Source: Teredinibacter turnerae (GTDB lineage Bacteria > Pseudomonadota > Gammaproteobacteria > Pseudomonadales > Cellvibrionaceae). From it: a stretch of 64,000 nt of DNA. The position numbers were made by a program, and so were the translations under genes. The notes under the pieces are model-generated. The model was given only the letters and a program-made list of their open reading frames with translations, searched no databases and was not told where the DNA came from. Positions 46,959-54,662 of the stretch are shown one piece after another. The stretch is taken from positions 2,108,001-2,172,000 of the forward strand of contig NZ_CP149817.1 in NCBI RefSeq assembly GCF_037935975.1. Direction: 5' to 3'. Each line of letters opens with the position of its first letter. The stretch's first letter is position 1.

Positions 46959-46974
46959 TTGGCACGGATACTGA
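46959..46974 (+). promoter_or_regulatory. Sigma-54 promoter of pspABC
   Basis: TTGGCACGGATACTGA: a perfect TTGGCAC -24 block, and 10 bp after its GG the -12 position reads GA in place of GC. The start of pspA is 69 bp downstream. Together with a divergent pspF this is the expected arrangement. Confidence 0.75.
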
Positions 46975-47042
46975 TATAGGTTACACCATACTCACATTTG
47001 AACGGGTATACACTGTTACTTAACGCCAAGGAGAAAGAGATT

Positions 47043-47714
47043 ATGGGCATTTTTTCCCGATTCTCAGACATCATAAATTCAAATATAAACGCACTCCTCG
47101 ACAAGGCCGAAGATCCAGAGAAGATGGTACGCCTGATCATCCAAGAGATGGAAGAGACGCTGGTTGAGGTGCGAACGGTTTCCGCAAAAGCGATTGCCGA
47201 CAAGAAAGAACTGCTGCGCCGTAAGCAATGGCTAATGGATCAGTCCGAAACCTGGGAGGAAAAGGCCGAGCTGGCCATTCAGAAAGGCCGAGAGGATCTC
47301 GCCAAAGGTGCTTTGGCTGAAAAGCTGCGGTTTATCAACGATGCCAGTCAGGTGGATACGGAACTGGAAATTATCGAAGAAAACCTTCTTTCACTGGAAA
47401 ATGAAATTACGCAGTTGCAAAATAAAATAGCAGAAGCAAAAGCGCGCCAAAAATCGCTCGTTTCACGCCGCCAGACTGCCGACTCCAAGCTTAAGGTTCG
47501 CATGGTTATTCGCGGCGGTTCGGTGGACGAGAAGCTCTCTAAGCTGGAAGGCTACGAGCGCAAGCTCGATGAGCTGGAAGGCAAGGCTGAGTCTTACGAC
47601 CTGGGTAAAAAATCGCTTGCTGAGGAAATTGAACAGCTGGCGAAAGACGAGGAAGTCGAAGCTCAACTCGCTGCGCTTCGCGAAAAGGTTAAAACAAAAA
47701 CTGAAAACAATTAA
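47043..47714 (+). CDS. pspA: Phage-shock protein A (PspA)
   Basis: A 223-residue peripheral membrane protein of the ESCRT-III-like PspA/Vipp1 family. It restrains PspF and, under membrane stress, assembles on the inner membrane to keep the proton gradient. The N-terminal amphipathic helix is MGIFSRFSDIINSNINALLDKAEDPEKMVR; the rest is long coiled coil (IEENLLSLENEITQLQNKIAEAKARQKSLVSRRQ). AAGGAG precedes ATG 47043; an upstream in-frame ATG at 46998 would overlap the promoter. Confidence 0.96.
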   Translation: MGIFSRFSDIINSNINALLDKAEDPEKMVRLIIQEMEETLVEVRTVSAKAIADKKELLRRKQWLMDQSETWEEKAELAIQKGREDLAKGALAEKLRFINDASQVDTELEIIEENLLSLENEITQLQNKIAEAKARQKSLVSRRQTADSKLKVRMVIRGGSVDEKLSKLEGYERKLDELEGKAESYDLGKKSLAEEIEQLAKDEEVEAQLAALREKVKTKTENN

Positions 47715-47725
47715 GGGATACCGGG

Positions 47726-47968
47726 ATGCTACACCAAATTGCCAGCTCGCTTGAGGCGCCACTTATTCTCTTCTGTATATTCGTTGCCCCTACGTGGATC
47801 TATATGCACTACAAACACAAGGGGAAGGCGGCTCGGTCCGAAGCAACCGTGGCGGATACGAAGAAAATCGAGGAGCTTCTCGCCATGGCGGATCGCATGG
47901 AGGCGAGAATGCACACACTGGAGTCGATTCTAGACAAACAGGACCCCAACTGGAGGCACGAGGTATGA
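47726..47968 (+). CDS. pspB: Phage-shock protein B (PspB)
   Basis: An 80-residue single-pass inner-membrane protein. The helix about 8-27 (SLEAPLILFCIFVAPTWIYMHY) is followed by a cytoplasmic coiled segment (EELLAMADRMEARMHTLESIL) ending DPNWRHEV, which is typical of PspB. With PspC it relays membrane stress to PspA. It starts 12 bp after pspA, and its stop overlaps the pspC start. Confidence 0.94.
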   Translation: MLHQIASSLEAPLILFCIFVAPTWIYMHYKHKGKAARSEATVADTKKIEELLAMADRMEARMHTLESILDKQDPNWRHEV

Positions 47969-48348
47969 GTGAGTTTTTTCGTAAAAACCGCAAGTTGTAT
48001 CGCAACCGTCAAAAGGGCGTCATAGGTGGGGTGTGTGCAGGGTTGGCAGACTATTTCGAGGTTGACGTTAAGTTGGTGCGAATTCTCGCGATCGTCTGCT
48101 TAATCTTCACTTTGCAAGTGGCATTTATTGCCTACTGGGTGGGTTACTTTGTTCTCGATGTGGATCCAAATTCATTAAAGAACAAAAGCGGTAAGCTGGA
48201 TGCGCGGCTTCATTCCACCCATGAACGCAAGGCGGTGTACAACGGTATCCATGATCGTTTTAGCAAGGTGGAGGAACGCTTACGTCGCCTGGAGGCGTAC
48301 GTCACTTCACCGAGTTTTAAACTGAGCGATGAAATTAACAAGCTTTAG
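47965..48348 (+). CDS. pspC: Phage-shock protein C (PspC)
   Basis: A 127-residue integral membrane protein with the PspC domain: LYRNRQKGVIGGVCAGLADYFEVDVKLVRI and a hydrophobic span VCLIFTLQVAFIAYWVGYFVLD, followed by a charged helical tail. ATG 47965 overlaps the pspB stop by 4 bp (ATGA), so translation is coupled. The upstream in-frame extension overlaps pspB and is not used. No pspD or pspE follows. Confidence 0.93.
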   Translation: MSEFFRKNRKLYRNRQKGVIGGVCAGLADYFEVDVKLVRILAIVCLIFTLQVAFIAYWVGYFVLDVDPNSLKNKSGKLDARLHSTHERKAVYNGIHDRFSKVEERLRRLEAYVTSPSFKLSDEINKL

Positions 48349-48455
48349 TTTCCCCGGAAAATAACGGCGTGGCGGCAAGGTATGTTGTACTGCCGCTGCG
48401 CAATTAATGAATATACGGCCGCAGAATGAGATGGTCGTGCACGGAGAACCATGCC

Positions 48456-48719
48456 ATGGGACGAGAATCGGCATCAGTGGGTAGAGCACTCATAAAAGGA
48501 ATTAGCATCGCGACAGTTGCGACCGTCGTTTTACCGGTCATATTATTCCTGGGTATACATGTATTGACCGGTTCTGGAGACTTTCTGCAGGCGTTTCAGT
48601 CCGCTAGTTTGCGTGGCGGAGATCTGTTGAGCGTGCTCTTGGTACTTAACTTCGTATTGGTTTTTCTTGGATTGTCTGTACCAGAAATCACTCGTTTGTC
48701 GCAGCGGGGGTCATGTTAA
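48456..48719 (+). CDS. Small two-helix membrane protein of unknown function
   Basis: An 87-residue protein with two hydrophobic segments (IATVATVVLPVILFLGIHVL and LLSVLLVLNFVLVFLGLSV) joined by a polar loop with FQSASLRGGD. I do not recognise the family. GGAGAA precedes ATG 48456. It lies 107 bp after pspC on the same strand; membership in the psp operon is possible but unproven. It could be a membrane-stress accessory protein by context only. Confidence 0.5.
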   Translation: MGRESASVGRALIKGISIATVATVVLPVILFLGIHVLTGSGDFLQAFQSASLRGGDLLSVLLVLNFVLVFLGLSVPEITRLSQRGSC

Positions 48720-48840
48720 TTTCCGAGAGCCCCGCTCTGGCGCGCAACGCCTGAGATTCACCGGTGGTTAGCGGCGGCCTTGTTTTTGCTTATATCCTGG
48801 CTTACATCTACCGCAAATACTGCAAAGCACCGGAGACATT

Positions 48841-49605
48841 ATGAGTCGGGCAGCCTACCGCGGAATATTTTTCGACTTGAGCGGCGTTATCTATAACGAT
48901 CGGGGTTTAATCGATGGCGCCGTTGAGGCGATCAGACAAGCGCGCGCAGCCAACCAGACACTGCGCTTTGTTACCAATACCGCGACCAAAAATGCTACGG
49001 AAATACTCGCGAATTTACATGGAATGGGGGTGGATGCTCGGCCTGAAGAGCTGTTTACCGCGCCTGATGCAGCGCGAAGTTATATCAAGCAACGCGAGCT
49101 GCACCCGCTGGTGTTGGTACACCAGGCGATAAGCGCGGATTTCCAGGCCTACGATGCCGCTGACGCCGACTGTGTTTTACTTGGCGATGCGCGCGACGAC
49201 CTCAGCTATGCCAACCTCAATAATGCGTTTCGGGTGTGTAAAGCGGGGGCCCCGTTAATTTCGATCGGTATGAATAAATATTTTCAAACCTCCGAAGGGC
49301 TGCAGCTGGACGCCGGCGCGTTTGCTCATGCGCTCGAATGGGCTTCTGGTTGCGATTTGGTGGTCATGGGCAAGCCCAGTGTCGATTTTTTTGCAGAGGT
49401 GCTCCGCTCAACCGGCCTGGAGCCGGGTGAATGCCTGATGGTCGGGGACGATATTGAAAGTGATGTGCTGGGTGCAATAGAGGCGGGTATTGCCGGATGC
49501 CTTGTACAAACCGGCAAATACCGTAACGGCGATGAAACCCGTTTGCCAGCAGACGCTGCGCTGGTGGGCTCCATTGCCGACGTTATGGCGCTTATCAGCC
49601 CATGA
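48841..49605 (+). CDS. HAD-superfamily IIA hydrolase (NagD/LHPP-like)
   Basis: A 254-residue phosphatase. The catalytic HAD motif I is modified to FFDLSGVIY (nucleophile Asp, with Ser in place of the usual second Asp). Motif II is FVTNTATKN, motif III Lys lies in VVMGKPSVDFF and motif IV is MVGDDIESDVLGA. The pattern resembles the TIGR01458/LHPP group that hydrolyses phospholysine, phosphohistidine and pyrophosphate. The Ser in position 2 is also typical of that group. The substrate is unproven. The 3' end overlaps the convergent GH94 gene by 11 bp. Confidence 0.85.
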   Translation: MSRAAYRGIFFDLSGVIYNDRGLIDGAVEAIRQARAANQTLRFVTNTATKNATEILANLHGMGVDARPEELFTAPDAARSYIKQRELHPLVLVHQAISADFQAYDAADADCVLLGDARDDLSYANLNNAFRVCKAGAPLISIGMNKYFQTSEGLQLDAGAFAHALEWASGCDLVVMGKPSVDFFAEVLRSTGLEPGECLMVGDDIESDVLGAIEAGIAGCLVQTGKYRNGDETRLPADAALVGSIADVMALISP

Positions 49606-51988
49606 TCACCTGGACCTGATTTTCATCTTCGCAATCATCAATTTTCAGCACACCGGTATACGCTTTACCGTTGAGCTGTTGTGATGCCACACCCTTTTCC
49701 ACACCGCTCGGGTTTTCTACGGTAATGTGAAATACCTTGCCGCGGAAAACCCGGGTGGCGGTGTAACCGGGCCATTGCGCAGGAATACAAGGGTCGATAA
49801 GCAGGCCGTCGTAGCAGGGACGTATGCCGAGCAAATATTGCGAGGTGCCATGATAAGCCCAGGTTGCCGCGCCGGTCAGCCAGGGGAGTCGAGAGGCGCC
49901 GTAACGCGGGCTGTATTTGCTGTGGGTGCTTTGGCAGTAGACATAGGGTTCGCTTTCGCGTACTTCAGCGCGTTCGTTAAATGCGGCTGGCATAAATGTT
50001 CGTAAATATTCATAGGCGCGATTGCCGTTTCCGAGAAGCGCCTCGGCCATCAGTACCCAGCCTTGGGTATGGCAAAACACTGCGCCATTTTCTTTCATGC
50101 CCGGGTTAAAAAGTCGCGCTCGCATAATCGCCGGGTCGAGTTTGGTTACGGGTGGGTCCAGCACCATCAAACCCGCGTCGGTCGCGAGGCGTTCGTTCAC
50201 ACTTTGCATCGCCAGTGTCGCTTTTTCTGGCGACGCGTGGCCGCTGATGACCGACCAGGTTTGAGGATTCAGGAAGATCGAAGCCTCCTCACTTTCGCTG
50301 GAGCCAAACACAAACCCATCGACACGGAATGCGCGCCGGTACCAGGCGCCATCCCAGGCGTGGCTGTCGAGGTTTTTATCCAGGTTGTCGAGTTGTTCAC
50401 GCGCCCACAGGCTTTCAGTTTCCAATCCGCCCTTTAACGCACAAATATCCCCATAGGTGGCCAGTGCGTAACGCAGTTGCATCGCTACGAACACAGTCTC
50501 GCCGTCGTGACCAAGCACCAGGCAATCGTTCCAGTCTGCCAGCAGTCCGCAGGGGAGCCCATGTTTACCCAACCGCGCCAAGCTGAATTCGATGGCACGT
50601 TTTAAATGGCCTAACACGGTATCTTCCCCCTGATCCGCATACGGCAAAACCTTGTCGTAAAAGCTTAAGTCCCCGGTCTCTTTTACCAGCGCCGGAACCG
50701 TGTTGAATAGCCAGAGGCTGTCGTCGGAACGATACTCTTGTTCGCTCGGGCGAGGCTCGTGCCCGGGCTTGTGCGCAAAAGGTTTTACCACGGGCATGGC
50801 TCCGCCAGTCGATACCTGGCCGGTCAGCATCAGCTCCAGGCGTGCCTGTGCCTGCTCGGGGATAGAGTGGAGGGTGCCAAGCATGTCCTGCACGGAATCG
50901 CGATACCCCAGACCGTCTCGCTCGCCGTTATATACCAGGCTCGCGGCACGCGACCAGGCGAAGGTAACCAGGCAGTTGTACGGGTTCCAGGTATTGAAAA
51001 AGCTGTTAAGTTCAGGGTCCGGTGTTTGCGCACTGAAGTTCCCGAGTTGGCTGTGCCAGTGTTGTTTTACTTCATCCAGCGCGGCTTCAACTGCGTTCAT
51101 ATCGCTGAATTTTTGCCGTGCCTTGTCGCCCTCATCCGCGGCGGTACCGATTCCCATAATTACGCAGAATGCGCTGCTCGCGCCGGGTTCCAGTTCAATA
51201 TCAATCTGTAAGGCGCCACAACCGTTGTCTGCGACCGCCAGAGATTGGCCGCACTCGCCGCGCTCAACGATAAGCGGGTTATGGTAACTGCGGTAAGCGC
51301 CAAGGAAGCGCTCCCGATCTGTGTCATAGCCGGTTACATCTGCACCGCTGATAGCGAGAAAGGTGTGTCGGCCCTGATCGGCGTCTTGGAAGTCGTCGGG
51401 GTTTGGGGCCATGCTCACGTTTGTGCCGTGATCAATAATGCCATCGTTCACAGACATGTTAACGATATAGGCGGAGTACTGCAGGTTTAGCAAATCGTTC
51501 GCGAGCTTCCAGCTGCTGGTGTACTCCACGTAGGTGAAGAGACGGAGCTTGCGGCGGCGACTGCTGGTGTTGGTTATGGTCGTATACCAGAGCTCATTGG
51601 TTTCGCCGAGAGGGACAAAATACGTGGTGTTCGACTTTATATCGCTATATTCGGAGGTGATCGATGTATACGCGGTACCATGACGACACTCAGATTTGTA
51701 GCTCTCCAGCGGTTTCCCCACTGGCTGCCAGGCATTTGACCAATAGTCGCCACTTTCCTGGTCGCGAATGTAGATATTGCGCCCCGGCTGGTCCATGGGA
51801 ACCGCGTTTGAACGGTAGCGTGTAAAGCGGCCCTGCGCAGCAGATTTATAAAAACTGTAGCCGCCGGCATTATTGGTAATGATTGCTCCGTATTCGGTAG
51901 AGCCCAGATAGTTTGTCCAGGATCGCGGAGTGTCAGGGCGGGTGATGACGTACTCGCGAGCAGCGTCATCGAAATAACCGTATTTCAT
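49595..51988 (-). CDS. GH94 disaccharide phosphorylase (candidate cellobionic-acid or chitobiose type)
   Basis: A 797-residue cytoplasmic enzyme that would phosphorolyse a disaccharide to alpha-glucose-1-phosphate (or a similar sugar phosphate) plus the second sugar. It has the GH94 plan: N-terminal beta-sandwich (MKYGYFDDAAREYVITRPDTPRSWTNYLGS), helical linker, (alpha/alpha)6 barrel with catalytic Asp in LLADWNDCLVL, and a C-terminal jelly roll. It differs clearly from the second GH94 protein here. Its acceptor-site loops (RDSVQDMLGTLHS, QVSTGGAMPVVKPFAHKPG) recall cellobionic-acid phosphorylases reported from Saccharophagus, so the acceptor may not be glucose. The specificity is inferred, not shown. 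It is followed on the same strand by nothing and preceded by the transporter gene. Confidence 0.85.
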   Translation of the reverse strand: MKYGYFDDAAREYVITRPDTPRSWTNYLGSTEYGAIITNNAGGYSFYKSAAQGRFTRYRSNAVPMDQPGRNIYIRDQESGDYWSNAWQPVGKPLESYKSECRHGTAYTSITSEYSDIKSNTTYFVPLGETNELWYTTITNTSSRRRKLRLFTYVEYTSSWKLANDLLNLQYSAYIVNMSVNDGIIDHGTNVSMAPNPDDFQDADQGRHTFLAISGADVTGYDTDRERFLGAYRSYHNPLIVERGECGQSLAVADNGCGALQIDIELEPGASSAFCVIMGIGTAADEGDKARQKFSDMNAVEAALDEVKQHWHSQLGNFSAQTPDPELNSFFNTWNPYNCLVTFAWSRAASLVYNGERDGLGYRDSVQDMLGTLHSIPEQAQARLELMLTGQVSTGGAMPVVKPFAHKPGHEPRPSEQEYRSDDSLWLFNTVPALVKETGDLSFYDKVLPYADQGEDTVLGHLKRAIEFSLARLGKHGLPCGLLADWNDCLVLGHDGETVFVAMQLRYALATYGDICALKGGLETESLWAREQLDNLDKNLDSHAWDGAWYRRAFRVDGFVFGSSESEEASIFLNPQTWSVISGHASPEKATLAMQSVNERLATDAGLMVLDPPVTKLDPAIMRARLFNPGMKENGAVFCHTQGWVLMAEALLGNGNRAYEYLRTFMPAAFNERAEVRESEPYVYCQSTHSKYSPRYGASRLPWLTGAATWAYHGTSQYLLGIRPCYDGLLIDPCIPAQWPGYTATRVFRGKVFHITVENPSGVEKGVASQQLNGKAYTGVLKIDDCEDENQVQVIMG

Positions 51989-52186
51989 ATGTTGTTCTCT
52001 CGGGCTGATAGGTCGTTGGGGTATTATTATTTTTGCGTGATTATAAGGGACTGCACGGGTGCCTTATCAAGGAGCTAACGCCTGGGGTTATCGCTTGGTG
52101 GCGGTTGTTAACGTGTGAACCAGACCTCCAGGGGCTCGTAAACTTGAGCACCCTGGCGCGAGTGAATTCACTGTGAGTTGCAGGGT

Positions 52187-53587
52187 TTATTGTTCTTGAG
52201 CGGCGAGCTCATCGGTTATCGCGCGCATTTTTTGGTCGTCCAGCGGGTAGGCCAGCATCGCCAGGGCGCCCAGCAGGCAAGCAGCCATTGGGGCCCAGCT
52301 CATCATGATACTCATGATTTCCCTTATATTTTCCGGTTGAACCTGATCGGGTTGGTAACCTGCCAGGCCGAGCAGTATCCCCGTTACCGACCCACCGACG
52401 GCCCAGCCAAATTTTTGCGAGAGCGACCCGGCCGACATGACTAACGCCGATGAATCGCTGCCGGTTTGCAGTTTAATGTAGGCGGCAATGTCGGTGTACA
52501 TGGCAAATAAAATTGCGGCCGTTGGGCCGGTGAGGAAGGAGAATATCGCCTGCGTGATGATAATCGTGGTGATCTCCGTATTGGGGATATAGTAAAAGTA
52601 TGCCGAGACCAGTCCTGAAATAATAATTAGCGAAAAATACATCTTTTTCTTATCGATTGTTTTCGCAAAAAAGCTGAAGGCGACAACACCGAGCAAGGAT
52701 GCAATGGTACCAAATGTGAAAAAAGCACTGATGGCGCCGCCTTCGATAAAACCGATGTTCCATGCCTCAACCGCAAGCGGGTCTGCATAGTATTTAAAAT
52801 AATAAGCGGCTACACCGAAGCGGATTGTAAAAGCGGCGATGGTAAAAAATGCGACGAAAAAAAGTATCCACCATGGAATGTTGGTGAAAATATAACGCAT
52901 GTCTTTCGCTAGCATGCCTTTGGGCTTTGGTGCTGGATGTATGCGCTCCCGAGTCATCTTGCCCGTTAATATAAAGCTGATGACCGCGATCACCGAAAAA
53001 ATCACCATGGTGAGGAAAAATCCGCGCTGGATATTGCCATCGCCCAGCTCGCCAACAAATGTCATAAGGCTGCTGGACACCAGCAAGCCGGCACTTTGGG
53101 CGCCAATCATACGGAAAAAGCTGGTGCTGTTTCTTTCCGCTGGCTCTCTGGACATCACGCTCATAAGCGCGGAGTAGGGGATGTTGATTACGGTGTAAAT
53201 CATGCCGAAAGCGACGTAAGTCACCCAGGCGTATATAAGTTTGCCCGAGGGGCTTAGATCCGGCGTGAAGAACGCAATGGCGCCGATTAAGCCGAAGGGG
53301 ATAGCAAACCAGAAAAGGTAAGGCCGATATTTGCCAACGCCCTCTTTGGTTGGGGTCCGATCTGCGATTATTCCCATTACCGGGTCATTCACCACATCCC
53401 AAATTCGAGTCACCAACAGCATTATGCCGACAGAGAGTGCGGAAATGCCAAAGACATCCGTGTAGAAGTAGGTTCCAAATAACACGAACGGCATCCAGAA
53501 CAGGTTTGACGCGAAGTCACCCAGGCCGTAGCCGAATTTTTCATGGAAAGGAATGGTTTGAGTTGTATCTTTGCTGTAGTTAGGCAT
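52187..53587 (-). CDS. GPH/MelB-family sugar:cation symporter
   Basis: A 466-residue inner-membrane transporter of the glycoside-pentoside-hexuronide group of the major facilitator superfamily. About 12 membrane helices are visible. Motifs typical of the group include the N-terminal FGYGLGDFASNLFWMPFVLFGTYFYTDVFG, VTRIWDVVNDPVMGIIADRTPTKEGVGKYRPYLFW and a Tyr/Asp-rich central loop. Flanking GH94 genes suggest cellobiose or related disaccharides as cargo, with sodium or protons as the driving ion. It is 198 bp upstream of the first GH94 gene on the same strand. Confidence 0.88.
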   Translation of the reverse strand: MPNYSKDTTQTIPFHEKFGYGLGDFASNLFWMPFVLFGTYFYTDVFGISALSVGIMLLVTRIWDVVNDPVMGIIADRTPTKEGVGKYRPYLFWFAIPFGLIGAIAFFTPDLSPSGKLIYAWVTYVAFGMIYTVINIPYSALMSVMSREPAERNSTSFFRMIGAQSAGLLVSSSLMTFVGELGDGNIQRGFFLTMVIFSVIAVISFILTGKMTRERIHPAPKPKGMLAKDMRYIFTNIPWWILFFVAFFTIAAFTIRFGVAAYYFKYYADPLAVEAWNIGFIEGGAISAFFTFGTIASLLGVVAFSFFAKTIDKKKMYFSLIIISGLVSAYFYYIPNTEITTIIITQAIFSFLTGPTAAILFAMYTDIAAYIKLQTGSDSSALVMSAGSLSQKFGWAVGGSVTGILLGLAGYQPDQVQPENIREIMSIMMSWAPMAACLLGALAMLAYPLDDQKMRAITDELAAQEQ

Positions 53588-53745
53588 GGTCGCTATTCTT
53601 CTTATTGTGATTATGTGTTTAGTGTGGGCACAGCCTGGTCTAACACGGAAAGAAAACAGCGGATAGCGCAGGGTGCTCGCTTGGCGTTTTAGTTTTTTGA
53701 GAAATGCTGAGAATAGGCCCTACCAATCTATCTATGGCCAATACT

Positions 53746-53763
53746 CGTACGTCAAGACGTACG
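53746..53763. promoter_or_regulatory. Perfect 18-bp palindrome, candidate operator of the transporter gene
   Basis: CGTACGTC-AA-GACGTACG with 8-bp arms, about 160 bp upstream of the symporter start. The size and symmetry fit a dimeric repressor or activator site. The regulator is not in the immediate neighbourhood. Confidence 0.6.
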
Positions 53764-53855
53764 CCAGTATACCGTTTAGTAAATTAATTAGGTATGACGG
53801 AAGAGGGAAGGTTAAAGCTGGATCAAGGTTGAGGCAGGAGAGGGGTGCTGGTATT

Positions 53856-53883
53856 TATTTCTGGTGCCGGAGCACCAGAAATA
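53856..53883 (-). terminator. 12-bp hairpin after the small secreted-protein gene
   Basis: TATTTCTGGTGC/GCACCAGAAATA with a 4-nt loop, 23 bp beyond the stop of the minus-strand gene. It lacks a U run on the minus strand, so termination is probable but not certain. Confidence 0.5.
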
Positions 53884-53906
53884 TGGAAGAGGATCAGTTG
53901 AACCAA

Positions 53907-54374
53907 TTACTTGGCGTAGCTGATTACAACCTGGTGACCAGGGCGAAGCTGATTAAAAGAACTGACGCTCTTTACACCGGAGACTGCCACTTGGTCGCCG
54001 AACTGTACGTTGACAGTCTCCTTGTTCGACAGACGTAGCTTTGCTGTTTTGGCCTTGCGGTTAACCGCGACGATTTCGCCAACCAGCTTGTCTTCAACTT
54101 TGGTGAAGGTTTTACGGTTGATGCGGACTTCGTGACCCGCTTTCAGGTCGTTGATGTTGATAGCGTTGCCATTGATGTAGAAGTTAGCTTTTTCAGACAG
54201 GCCAACACGTGTTTCACGACCGTTGGCTTTTTCGAGTACCAGGGTGTTTGTGCTGGCATCGACAGTTTCGATAGTGCCTTTAACCACTTCACTGTCAACC
54301 AGTGAGTATGCACCAGCGAAAGGAGCTGCAAGACTAAGGAAAAGCGCGGAAGCGGCTACGGATTTCTTCAACAT
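53907..54374 (-). CDS. Small secreted protein with two DUF5666-like repeats
   Basis: A 155-residue exported protein. The signal peptide MLKKSVAASALFLSLAAPFAGA is followed by two similar beta-rich repeats of about 60 residues. Each has a (V/G)-x-(I/V)-x-x-V-(D/N)-x-x-(T/A)-(N/K)-T pattern (KGTIETVDASTNTLVLEK and VGEIVAVNRKAKTAKLRL) and a later (AGH/PGH)-x-V-x-(I/V) turn (LKAGHEVRINRK and LRPGHQVVISYA). This is typical of DUF5666-like OB-fold proteins of unknown function. GGAGG precedes the ATG by 8 bp. It is read alone, between a terminator and a hairpin. Confidence 0.65.
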   Translation of the reverse strand: MLKKSVAASALFLSLAAPFAGAYSLVDSEVVKGTIETVDASTNTLVLEKANGRETRVGLSEKANFYINGNAININDLKAGHEVRINRKTFTKVEDKLVGEIVAVNRKAKTAKLRLSNKETVNVQFGDQVAVSGVKSVSSFNQLRPGHQVVISYAK

Positions 54375-54441
54375 TTGATCGTCCTCCAGGAACGTTGCGT
54401 TGTTTCTTTAAGTTGAGGATATGTTACCGCAATTTTCCCCA

Positions 54442-54614
54442 AAGTGTTACCTCTAGTTACACAGTTTTTAGAATTATTTGTACATAAAACCGACGCCAAC
54501 CAAACTCTATATTTATATATAGAATAAAAACGAGCGTTTTTCGTGAAAAGTACTCAGAATTGTAATAAAGCTGAAATTTTGATCGGGTAAGTGTTACCTG
54601 TAGTAACTGTGTCA
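54442..54614. repeat. Pair of related GTGTTACC-based repeats upstream of the small secreted-protein gene
   Basis: AAGTGTTACCTCTAGTTACACAG (54442-54464) and AGTGTTACCTGTAGTAACTGTG (54590-54611) share a GTGTTACCT-TAGT core; the second contains a GTTAC-N5-GTAAC inverted repeat. They bracket the A/T-rich promoter region and may bind a regulator. Confidence 0.45.
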
Positions 54615-54615
54615 C

Positions 54616-54646
54616 AAAAAAAAGCCCCTCGGTGAGGGGCTTTTTA
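54616..54646 (-). terminator. Rho-independent terminator of the cellobiose phosphorylase gene
   Basis: AAAAAGCCCCTC/GAGGGGCTTTTT stem with a GGT loop. On the minus strand it ends in eight U residues, 17 bp after the stop at 54663. The plus-strand side also has a T5 run, so it may work in both directions. Confidence 0.92.
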
Positions 54647-54662
54647 ATAAGAATGGTTCTCG

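Larger units (their letters stand above)
53588..53906. other. Region between the transporter gene and the small secreted-protein gene
   Basis: 319 bp holding the transporter promoter. It contains the 18-bp palindrome at 53746-53763 and the hairpin at 53856-53883. A rightward 121-codon frame overlapping here has no family features. Confidence 0.5.

Noticed and set aside
50700..51287. Rightward 195-codon frame antisense to GH94
   Set aside because: It is a shadow of the phosphorylase coding strand.
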